A DNA stretch of 64,000 nucleotides from an uncultured Atopobium sp. (lineage in GTDB: Bacteria > Actinomycetota > Coriobacteriia > Coriobacteriales > Atopobiaceae): positions 1-64,000 of the forward strand of contig CALKTD010000009.1 in NCBI GenBank assembly GCA_937997345.1, in the 5' to 3' direction. Of this stretch, positions 8,401 through 14,479 are shown piece by piece (the stretch's first letter is position 1; each line of letters opens with the position of its first letter). The notes under the pieces were generated by a model that was not told the DNA's origin, did no database searches, and worked only from the letters and a program-made list of their open reading frames with translations. The position numbers were made by a program, and so were the translations under genes.

Positions 8401-9332
8401 TTATCAAAGCAGGAGCTTTTGACTCAACAGGCTATACCCGTATGCAGATGATGAGTTTTGTGGATAAGAACAACCCACAAAACATTATCGATGCTGCGAC
8501 TAAGCGTCAAAAAGATAAGGCTGTTGGTCAGTTCTCTATGTTTGATATGTTTGCAGAGGTAGAGGGTTCTGGTTTTAGTGATATTGTCCCAGAGCCAGAT
8601 GGCGTTGAGTGGGATAGGCGATTCAAGCTTACTAAAGAGTACGAGGTCTTAGGCATTTATGTCTCTGACCATCCATTGCGTCCATACGAGTACGCCCTCG
8701 CTAAGAGCAGAGATTATGCCCTTGCAGAAATTGAAGAGAATATAGAGGTTCAGCTTCCTAACGGTGCTATGTCTCAACAGTTTAAAGTGCCAGAAGGTAA
8801 ACCTATTCGCTTTGCGGGTATGGTTACTAATGTTATGAAGCGTACTACTAAAAACGGTGACCCGATGGCAATTGTTACGCTTGAAGACATGGAGGGTAGC
8901 GTCACTATTGTCATGTTCCCTAAGCTCTACAAGAAGGCTGCAAGACTTCTTGCTGGAGATGTTGACCCAGAGACTGGCGAGAGCCAGAGCGACATCTTCA
9001 TTTCTGTTCTTGGAAAGCTTGAGCGCTCTGATAGAGGAGATCAGGTTATTGCTCAAGAAGTTAATCCTATTGAGCTTAACAGTGCTAACAACACGCCAAA
9101 GACACTCGTTATTCATATGCCTGCTTCTCAACTTCAAAGACAGGCTATCGAGGCACTTGGACAGATTTTCTCGCGCTATCCCGGCATGGACTGTATTGAG
9201 ATTAGGGTAGAAACAGATATGGGCGATGTCATGCGCATGGAAATTCCTACCAGAATTGATGGACGAAGTATGGTTCTTTTGACTGAGCTCAAAGATTTTA
9301 TTGGACAAAGCGGATTTGCACAGATTGTTTAG
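5496..9332 (+). CDS. dnaE: DNA polymerase III alpha subunit (DnaE1 type)
   Basis: Replicative polymerase catalytic subunit (1278 aa). The N-terminal PHP domain begins at once (FVHLHNHSDFSILDGASR, TDHGYLFG). It carries a charged insert at about residues 55-115 before the GCEAYF strand, of a kind I associate with actinobacterial DnaE1. The C-family polymerase core has the catalytic aspartates D475 and D477 in PDIDMDFDDERR, then GRGSAAGAIVAYA just before and YRPGPL further on. FNKSHSAGYA is in the fingers region. A helix-hairpin-helix segment (ALIKAGAFDSTG) and an OB fold (IRFAGMVTNVMKRTTKNG) follow. No 3'-5' exonuclease domain is inserted, so this is not PolC. The ATG at 5496 gives the canonical start; the ribosome site is weak. 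It is monocistronic, with no copy of the dispersed word despite its length. Confidence 0.97.
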   Translation: MAFVHLHNHSDFSILDGASRVPDMVSKAVEFGMPALALTDHGYLFGIPDFDLACRKYNEALKDFDQWCHDVECFEKGWDLEEPPADDPNADEHDKVHAQWASDVQIWNQTHDIEAVKANKPSPLIKPIFGCEAYFILDDCIEKGTKQVRYHLILLAKNETGYVNLMKMMSEAGSKDMFYYKPRTTLEMLKRYHEGIICTSACVSGIIPRMLFEGRPEEAERWAKTYQDIFGDDFYLEIQDHGLSDPSWGGYTDRTLAERIVKMGHDLGIKVVATNDNHYLTKEDASVQDIASCIGSGARVDDENRKRMTGSEFYLKSEQEMRQIFSWCPEAIENTIEVANKCNYELDWTHMYLPKFPDLAEGETSEERFRKECELGLARRYGDDWQNVVINEINVKDRFEYEYDIICKKGFADYFLIVQEYVRWAKENGIGVGPGRGSAAGAIVAYAMDITSFDPLENGLMFERFLSPQRSEMPDIDMDFDDERRLEVVEHVRQIYGSERVSHVITYSTIKAKQAINDACRVLGYPVYMGQRLSKMIPGDPNAHLKFVLHKVQEGQKGADQYSADFEDAYENDPDARRIIDAALSIEGLHRGEGVHACAVLIAPTPVNDHVPTKVDTKGGVEITQYEGHSVADMGLLKMDFLGLRTLTVISRAIKNVKDNYGIDIDVDNIPFTDPEIYRLLREGRTAGVFQVESAGMTATIKGMRPTEYKHIVALIALYRPGPLNAGMVTSYINRMNGREEVKDYDPRLHDILEETYGTMVYQEQVMQISMKMSGFTAGESDKVRKAVAKKKIKLMQEVVQHWDDGTDETMEAHWKNGAVRNGFDRSVAESIWDDVLEFASYAFNKSHSAGYAILVMQTAWIKAHYPHEFMAAVLTSYMGKTDKIVHYVSACRHEGIKILPPDINESGKDFTATKEGIRFGFAGIRGVGAGVGEAIMLERQKGGPFANIHDFVDRVDASQAKRNVVEALIKAGAFDSTGYTRMQMMSFVDKNNPQNIIDAATKRQKDKAVGQFSMFDMFAEVEGSGFSDIVPEPDGVEWDRRFKLTKEYEVLGIYVSDHPLRPYEYALAKSRDYALAEIEENIEVQLPNGAMSQQFKVPEGKPIRFAGMVTNVMKRTTKNGDPMAIVTLEDMEGSVTIVMFPKLYKKAARLLAGDVDPETGESQSDIFISVLGKLERSDRGDQVIAQEVNPIELNSANNTPKTLVIHMPASQLQRQAIEALGQIFSRYPGMDCIEIRVETDMGDVMRMEIPTRIDGRSMVLLTELKDFIGQSGFAQIV

Positions 9333-9441
9333 ATTTTGTCGATTATAAATTCGCACGGTACACTTAAATAATAACTGTTACTATTTAAGTAGCACTTGCT
9401 AAGAAATTCTGACATCTTCGGATGTCGTGAGAGGAGAAAAA

Positions 9442-9807
9442 ATGATTGACGCAAAGTTTTATCGTAACAAGGAGACGGGCGCTGTTGTTTACGGTGTTGC
9501 AGGCAACGTAGAGGCAGCAGACCTTGAGCTTCTCCAGGCTGGCGTTACTGACGGTGCAGCTGAGAAGCACGTTCCATTTGTTACTCGTGAGGGCAACACT
9601 GTTACCGTCCGTGTCGGTGAGGTTGCTCATCCAATGCTCGAAGAGCACTACATTGAGTTCATTGCTCTTGTTTCTGAGAACGGCGCTCAGTTTGCACAGC
9701 TTAAGCCTGGCCAGGAGCCAGTTGCTACCTTCACTCTTGAGGAGGGTGTTGAGGCAGAGGCTTATGAGTACTGCAACCTTCACGGTCTTTGGAAGGCTTC
9801 CCTCTAA
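9442..9807 (+). CDS. dfx: Superoxide reductase (desulfoferrodoxin, cysteine-free N-domain)
   Basis: A 121-aa desulfoferrodoxin-type superoxide reductase that reduces superoxide to peroxide without releasing oxygen, typical of anaerobes. The mononuclear iron site ligands are visible: EKHVPFV, HPMLEEHYIEFI and the C-terminal CNLHGLW (Cys plus His). The N-terminal part (FYRNKETGAVVYGVAGN) aligns with the desulforedoxin domain but contains none of its four cysteines, so the second iron centre is absent, as in class III enzymes. The start at 9442 follows GAGGAG; an upstream in-frame ATG is less well placed. It is monocistronic, ending at an intrinsic terminator. The electron donor (rubredoxin or other) is not in this window. 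Confidence 0.9.
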   Translation: MIDAKFYRNKETGAVVYGVAGNVEAADLELLQAGVTDGAAEKHVPFVTREGNTVTVRVGEVAHPMLEEHYIEFIALVSENGAQFAQLKPGQEPVATFTLEEGVEAEAYEYCNLHGLWKASL

Positions 9808-9846
9808 GTCTATAGACTCAGCAATAAGCACTTGCTTATCAGTGTC

Positions 9847-9878
9847 AAACGGGGCTGCTACCTGCAGCTCCGTTTTTT
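9847..9878 (+). terminator. Intrinsic terminator after superoxide reductase
   Basis: AAACGGGGCTGC (9847-9858) pairs with GCAGCTCCGTTT (9864-9875) with one G-T pair, loop TACCT, followed by a T run to 9878. Confidence 0.9.
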
Positions 9879-9938
9879 ATTACTACAGCTGCATGTTTTT
9901 GGGTAAAAACAATTTAGGTACGTCATGATAGGGATGGT

Positions 9939-11726
9939 ATGCGCATAGCAGTTGCACAAATGAATACTCAGGCCGGAGACTTTGAGTTTACCGCTCAGAC
10001 CATGCTGGAATATGCTCAGCGAGCTCAACAGCAAGGTGCTGAACTGGTCATTTATCCTGCGCCAACTCTTACAGGGCTGCTAAGCGTGCCAGAGGCTGAC
10101 ATAGAAGGGCTTTTTGCAGACCTCTCTGAGATTATCAATTCGCTTTCAGAAAAGCTTCCAATTGCGGCCCTTATTCCTGTTGTAACAGAGTTTGATGGAA
10201 GTGCTGCTAGCGAGGCTCTTCTCGTCAGAAACGGAGCCGTAACCCCGCTTAAATTGACTGCCCAGATAGCGCACATGAGCGCACTTGCTCGTTCTGCTAG
10301 CTCTGCACAAGCATCTGGCGAGAATACCGTTGAGCTCGCAAAGTTTGAAGCAGGTGGCCTTACATTTGGCATTGCTTTTACCTATGACGATCTTGACGCG
10401 TGGCAAGATGTCGACGACTCGTTAGATGCTGTCATTTACCTGCCGTATTTTGGCTTTGCTGTTGATGATTCGTCATCCTCTATGGGCATGGCGGTGGCAG
10501 AAAGCCGCTATCTGGGAGACGTTGAAGAGTTTGATGGCTGGCTTATCACCGCAAACGCTGTTGGCGCCTATGGCAACCAGGTATTTTGTGGTTCAAGCTT
10601 CTTTTTGTCACCTTCAGGAGATTTGGTCAAACAAGCTGCGTCTTTCTCAGAAGACATGGTCGTCTGCGATGTGGACCAAGATACTATTGAAAACTTTGAT
10701 AGAGAAGATACGGCGGGCGTTTATAACAGCGCACTTACTACCTGGGGCGTATTAGCTACAGGTGTGCGTGATTACACGGTAAAGTCGGGCTTTGACGGCG
10801 TGTTTATTGCAGTTGATGGCTCGCTCAATTCTCTTGTCACCGTTGCGCTTGCTTCAGATGCTTTAGGTCCCATGCGCGTGCACGTAATGCTGCTTCCAAA
10901 TACAGATTCACGAGCAACAAGTGCTGCAGAGTTACTTACTGCAAGACTTCGAGTTAATAAAGTCGCTGTGGATAGCTCGGTTTTCTCGACATTGACCGAT
11001 GCAAAACTGATGAGCGCATACGGCTACGCATACGCTGACCAGCACAATTACTTAACGCTTGAGACTGCCGATAAAACCATTCTTGCGCTCAAGGGAACAG
11101 AGATTTCTAGCGCACACTCTCTGTGGCCTCTGGGAGATATGTATCATGCAGACATTGTTGACCTTGCGAGGGTAAGAAATACCTTCTCGCCAGCTATTGA
11201 CCATGCAGTTCTAGAGAATATCTCTGAGGTTGTAACTGACGGACTAGAGAATGCCGCACCAACGCCTCAAGAACGCATTGAGTTTGTTGATTATGTGCTT
11301 ACCAGCTATCTTGAGTGGAATAAAAGCATTTCTGCAATTGTGGAAGAAACGGGAAAGGTTGACGAGGTCAAAGCAATTATTTCTATGCTCCATGCTCGTC
11401 AAAAAGACCGCAGAAACACCACTGAGGTTCTGGAAATGTCTTCAAAAAGCCTTACAAATGCCCAAATTCCACACGCATCAGTCTGGCAAGACAAAATTAG
11501 AGATACAAAGGCTTCCGAATCTGACCTGGTAGAGTCCTTACGAAATTCTTTGCGAGAAATTCAAGGAGCTTCTATGTATCTACCCGAGTTGTCTGTTAAT
11601 CCAGCAGAGGCTCAGGAGGGCTTTAAGGATATGCTAGAGCTTTTAAAAGAGCTAGCACAAGAATCAGACACACAAGTTGGCATGGTTGACCCCAAAATGT
11701 GGAGAGGTCCTTTCTCAGAAAATTAG
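9939..11726 (+). CDS. NadE-like protein with both active sites degenerate
   Basis: The 595-aa product has the layout of glutamine-dependent NAD synthetase: an N-terminal nitrilase/CN-hydrolase domain (about 1-255) and a C-terminal NAD-synthase ATP-pyrophosphatase domain (about 270-595). The catalytic residues are missing. The nitrilase Glu in the usual FPELxLTG is Ala41 in VIYPAPTLTG. The Cys of the usual ICEDxW is absent from IAFTYDDLDAW. The ATP-binding SGGxDS loop reads IAVDGSLNS (290-298). Scaffold features remain (NAVGAYGNQVF, LKGTEISS, LGDMYHADIVDLARV). The frame is intact and codon use is normal, so this is a maintained protein rather than a pseudogene. It is probably a pseudoenzyme with a structural or regulatory role; a genuine NadE would have to be elsewhere. 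It lies upstream of ruvC but is separated by a LexA-type promoter. Confidence 0.75.
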   Translation: MRIAVAQMNTQAGDFEFTAQTMLEYAQRAQQQGAELVIYPAPTLTGLLSVPEADIEGLFADLSEIINSLSEKLPIAALIPVVTEFDGSAASEALLVRNGAVTPLKLTAQIAHMSALARSASSAQASGENTVELAKFEAGGLTFGIAFTYDDLDAWQDVDDSLDAVIYLPYFGFAVDDSSSSMGMAVAESRYLGDVEEFDGWLITANAVGAYGNQVFCGSSFFLSPSGDLVKQAASFSEDMVVCDVDQDTIENFDREDTAGVYNSALTTWGVLATGVRDYTVKSGFDGVFIAVDGSLNSLVTVALASDALGPMRVHVMLLPNTDSRATSAAELLTARLRVNKVAVDSSVFSTLTDAKLMSAYGYAYADQHNYLTLETADKTILALKGTEISSAHSLWPLGDMYHADIVDLARVRNTFSPAIDHAVLENISEVVTDGLENAAPTPQERIEFVDYVLTSYLEWNKSISAIVEETGKVDEVKAIISMLHARQKDRRNTTEVLEMSSKSLTNAQIPHASVWQDKIRDTKASESDLVESLRNSLREIQGASMYLPELSVNPAEAQEGFKDMLELLKELAQESDTQVGMVDPKMWRGPFSEN

Positions 11727-11754
11727 TTACATCGTTTGCGCACACTCTGTGATA

Positions 11755-11776
11755 ATATAGAACGAACGTTCTATAT
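11755..11776 (+). promoter_or_regulatory. LexA-type SOS box before ruvCAB
   Basis: Arms ATATAGAAC (11755-11763) and GTTCTATAT (11768-11776) flank GAAC, giving the Gram-positive LexA pattern GAAC-N4-GTTC. It overlaps or abuts the likely -10 box (GATAAT, 11751-11756), with TTACAT (11727-11732) as a possible -35 at 18 bp, so a bound repressor would block transcription. It lies 12 bases before ruvC. Confidence 0.8.
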
Positions 11777-11787
11777 TAGGAGGTGCA

Positions 11788-12291
11788 ATGGTAATTCTTG
11801 GAATAGACCCTGGTCTTGCTCACACTGGATGGGGGATTGTAGAGACAAGGGGTTCTGAATGCCGCGCACGCGCCTATGGATGCATAACTACAACCGCAGA
11901 TGAACCAATAGATATGCGCTTGGGAAGAATCTATAACCAAATTGTTGAAGTTATAGATAAGTTTTCACCAGAAGCTCTTTCTATTGAGAGTATTTACTTT
12001 GGACAAAACGTTAAATCGGCTATTCCTACTGCACATGCTCGCGGTGCTGCTATTGTTGCTTGTTCTAAAGCAGGCCTTACGGTTGGGGAATATACTCCAA
12101 TGCAGATAAAGCAGGCTGTTGTTGGTACAGGAGCTGCAGATAAACAGCAGGTTATGTATATGGTTCAAAATATTTTATGCTTGGATCATCAGCCTCATCC
12201 AGATCATGCGGCAGATGCTTTAGCTGCTGCAGTTTGTCACGCCAATCTTGTAAGAACTACCTCGCTTGGAAAGGGAAGAATACAACTATGA
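11788..12291 (+). CDS. ruvC: Holliday junction resolvase RuvC
   Basis: Endonuclease (167 aa) that resolves Holliday junctions with RuvAB. Acidic active-site segments are ILGIDPGLAHTGWG (first Asp), LSIESIYFGQN (Glu) and PDHAADALAAAVCH (last acidic pair). The ATG at 11788 is preceded by AGGAGG. It is the first gene of ruvC-ruvA-ruvB; the stop overlaps the ruvA start as ATGA. An SOS box immediately upstream predicts induction by DNA damage. Confidence 0.96.
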   Translation: MVILGIDPGLAHTGWGIVETRGSECRARAYGCITTTADEPIDMRLGRIYNQIVEVIDKFSPEALSIESIYFGQNVKSAIPTAHARGAAIVACSKAGLTVGEYTPMQIKQAVVGTGAADKQQVMYMVQNILCLDHQPHPDHAADALAAAVCHANLVRTTSLGKGRIQL

Positions 12292-12920
12292 TTGTCCAGC
12301 TTACGGGCACGCTTGTATCCGTTACTCCTTCAGTTGCTGTTCTCGACGTTAATGGTGTTGGGTATGAGCTTGGTATATCAGCTTCAACAGCTGCTGCGCT
12401 TCCACAAGCGGGCGAGGCGGGTATTACCGTTTTAACTCGAATGGTAGTCAGAGAAGATTCAATGGAACTCTTTGGTTTTGCTTCGCGAGAAGAGCGAGCT
12501 CTCTTTGATCGTTTGCGTGCAATTTCTGGAGTAGGTCCTAAACTGGCTCTTTCTGTGCTTTCTACGTTTACCCCACAGCAACTTGCTGTGATTGTGGCCA
12601 CTAACGATGGCAATCGTCTTAAGAGCGTCTCTGGCCTTGGCAAGAAGAAGGCAGAGCGCTTGGTAATTGAGCTTTCTGATGTGTTTGCAAAAGACGCAGA
12701 GCTTAAGCAGCTTGTTGGCCTTACGTCTCCTGCAGACTTTGCTGCTATTCCAAAACCTGCTGTAACCTCTGTAGAATCAGAGGCTATTGAGGCTCTTCTT
12801 GGAATGGGCTTTACTTCTCAGGAAGCAACGCTTGCTCTTGAGGGGTATGAAGAGGCTGGTGCTATTACAATTGAAGCTGCTATTGGATATGCACTAAGGC
12901 GTTTGGGAAGTGGTAATTAA
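12288..12920 (+). CDS. ruvA: Holliday junction branch-migration subunit RuvA
   Basis: DNA-binding subunit (210 aa) that targets RuvB motors to four-way junctions. The N-terminal OB fold (MIVQLTGTLVSVTPSVAVLDV) is followed by helix-hairpin-helix motifs (LRAISGVGPKLAL, LKSVSGLGKKKAERLVIEL) and a C-terminal UBA-like domain (EAIEALLGMGFTSQEATLAL) that contacts RuvB. The start at 12288 overlaps the ruvC stop, implying translational coupling; a longer upstream frame inside ruvC is not credible. The stop overlaps the ruvB start (TAATG). Confidence 0.96.
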   Translation: MIVQLTGTLVSVTPSVAVLDVNGVGYELGISASTAAALPQAGEAGITVLTRMVVREDSMELFGFASREERALFDRLRAISGVGPKLALSVLSTFTPQQLAVIVATNDGNRLKSVSGLGKKKAERLVIELSDVFAKDAELKQLVGLTSPADFAAIPKPAVTSVESEAIEALLGMGFTSQEATLALEGYEEAGAITIEAAIGYALRRLGSGN

Positions 12921-13987
12921 TGTGGGAAGCAGATGCAGATAACCTATTTGAGTCATCGTCTACCCCAGCTCCATTTCCAGGACACACTTCTCAACGTGTA
13001 GTTTCTAGTGGACTGCAGGCAGAAGACTTGGAGCAAGACAGAAACTTGCGTCCAAAAACACTTGATGAGTATCTTGGTCAGGAACGTGTTAAATCAAATC
13101 TCCGCGTTCTTATTGAGGCAGCAAAAAGTCGTAATGAGCCGCTTGATCACGTTATTTTTTCTGGTCCTCCAGGTCTTGGTAAAACAACGCTTGCTGGTGT
13201 TTTGGCAGGAGAAATGGGTTCCAAGCTTCATACAACTTCTGGTCCCGCAATTGAGCGAGCAGGAGATTTAGCAGCAATTCTCACCAATCTTGAAGAGGGA
13301 GATATTCTCTTTGTGGATGAGATTCACAGGTTAAATCACCAGGTTGAAGAAATTTTGTATCCAGCAATGGAAGATTTCTTCTTAGATATTGTTATTGGTA
13401 AAGGTCCTGCAGCCAGGTCAATCAGGCTTGATATTCCACGCTTTACTCTTGTAGCTGCAACAACAAGAACCGGACTTTTGACTGGTCCTTTGCGCGATCG
13501 TTTTGGTATTTCTTATCGCCTTGACTACTACACTGTTCCTGAGCTACAGACTATTGTCATGCGTTCGGCAAACATTCTTGATGTAGAAGTTGATGAGCAG
13601 GGAGCTGCTGAAATTGCTTCTCGATCAAGGGGTACACCACGCCTGGCAAATCGTCTGCTAAAACGCGTACGAGATTACGCACAAGTTAAAGCTGAAGGTA
13701 CTATTACCTGGCAGGTAGCCTCGGAAGCGCTTTCATTCTTTGAGATTGATGAGCTTGGTCTAGATGTAATGGACGTGCGTGTTTTACGTGCGCTTTGTGA
13801 GACGTTCAGAGGTCGTCCGGTTGGTCTCACAACCATTGCAAGTGCAGTCTCAGAGGATCCGTCTACACTTGAAGATGTTTATGAGCCTTATCTTTTGCAG
13901 CAAGGGCTTATTATTAGAACACCTCAAGGTAGACAGGCAACGCATGCTGCATTTGATCACTTACGTATTCCTGTTCCTACTAACTAG
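12920..13987 (+). CDS. ruvB: Holliday junction helicase motor RuvB
   Basis: AAA+ ATPase (355 aa) driving branch migration. Walker A is GPPGLGKTTLAG, Walker B ILFVDEIHRLN, sensor 1 is around LVAATTRTG and the arginine finger around GPLRDRFG. A C-terminal winged helix (residues about 260-350) includes RPVGLTTIASAVSED. The N-terminus carries about 30 extra residues before the conserved RPKTLDEYLGQ. The start overlaps the ruvA stop. A small conserved-looking gene follows after 14 bases and may share the transcript. Confidence 0.97.
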   Translation: MWEADADNLFESSSTPAPFPGHTSQRVVSSGLQAEDLEQDRNLRPKTLDEYLGQERVKSNLRVLIEAAKSRNEPLDHVIFSGPPGLGKTTLAGVLAGEMGSKLHTTSGPAIERAGDLAAILTNLEEGDILFVDEIHRLNHQVEEILYPAMEDFFLDIVIGKGPAARSIRLDIPRFTLVAATTRTGLLTGPLRDRFGISYRLDYYTVPELQTIVMRSANILDVEVDEQGAAEIASRSRGTPRLANRLLKRVRDYAQVKAEGTITWQVASEALSFFEIDELGLDVMDVRVLRALCETFRGRPVGLTTIASAVSEDPSTLEDVYEPYLLQQGLIIRTPQGRQATHAAFDHLRIPVPTN

Positions 13988-14001
13988 TAGATTGGAACAA
14001 A

Positions 14002-14397
14002 ATGCTTCAACGAGATTACATTTTGGAAGTAATCGATGACTTTACTTCAACGGTCACAGCAGGTTTGGGAAATGCTTTAGAGACTCAAACTGAAGAGTCA
14101 CTTGATGGGGTAGAGGCAGCTGTTGCAGAGCTCATTGATTTGAGCCCAGAGACTGCTCTTGCACTTTCTCCAGACTCTCTTGTAACCATGATGTTGCTCT
14201 CCGGCGTAGCTGATTCAGTTGCAGAGTATGTGGTGTATGCCCTCGACAGGCTCTCTCACGTTTATGAGCAACTAGGTGATGAGGATAAGGCAGGTCTCAG
14301 AAGGCAGCAGGCAGTAGCGGTTGCACAGTCCTTCTTGGTAGATCAAAACGCCACTCCAGAGCAATTTAAGGATTTTGAAGCAAAGTATTTTGCGTAA
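14002..14397 (+). CDS. Small acidic helical protein downstream of ruvB
   Basis: A 131-aa protein of unknown function. It starts MLQRDYILEVIDDFTSTV and is acidic and probably all-helical, with TPR-like spacing (VADSVAEYVVYALDRLSHVYEQLGDED). This resembles the short family DUF6483, though I cannot confirm that. It lies 14 bases after ruvB with no terminator between, so it may be part of the SOS-controlled transcript. It ends at the bidirectional terminator 14419-14453. Confidence 0.7.
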   Translation: MLQRDYILEVIDDFTSTVTAGLGNALETQTEESLDGVEAAVAELIDLSPETALALSPDSLVTMMLLSGVADSVAEYVVYALDRLSHVYEQLGDEDKAGLRRQQAVAVAQSFLVDQNATPEQFKDFEAKYFA

Positions 14398-14418
14398 CCA
14401 TAAATTTATAAGCTAACA

Positions 14419-14453
14419 AATAAACCCCAGCTCAAAGTGAGTTGGGGTTTATT
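14419..14453. terminator. Bidirectional terminator
   Basis: AATAAACCCCAGCTCA (14419-14434) pairs with TGAGTTGGGGTTTATT (14438-14453) with one G-T pair, loop AAG. It separates the convergent ruv operon and the L,D-transpeptidase gene. Confidence 0.9.
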
Positions 14454-14479
14454 GCTATAGAGCTCCGTGTTTATTTGGG

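Noticed and set aside
8649..9356. 235-codon minus-strand frame opposite the dnaE 3' end
   Set aside because: Antisense to the conserved OB-fold region of dnaE; no family resemblance.
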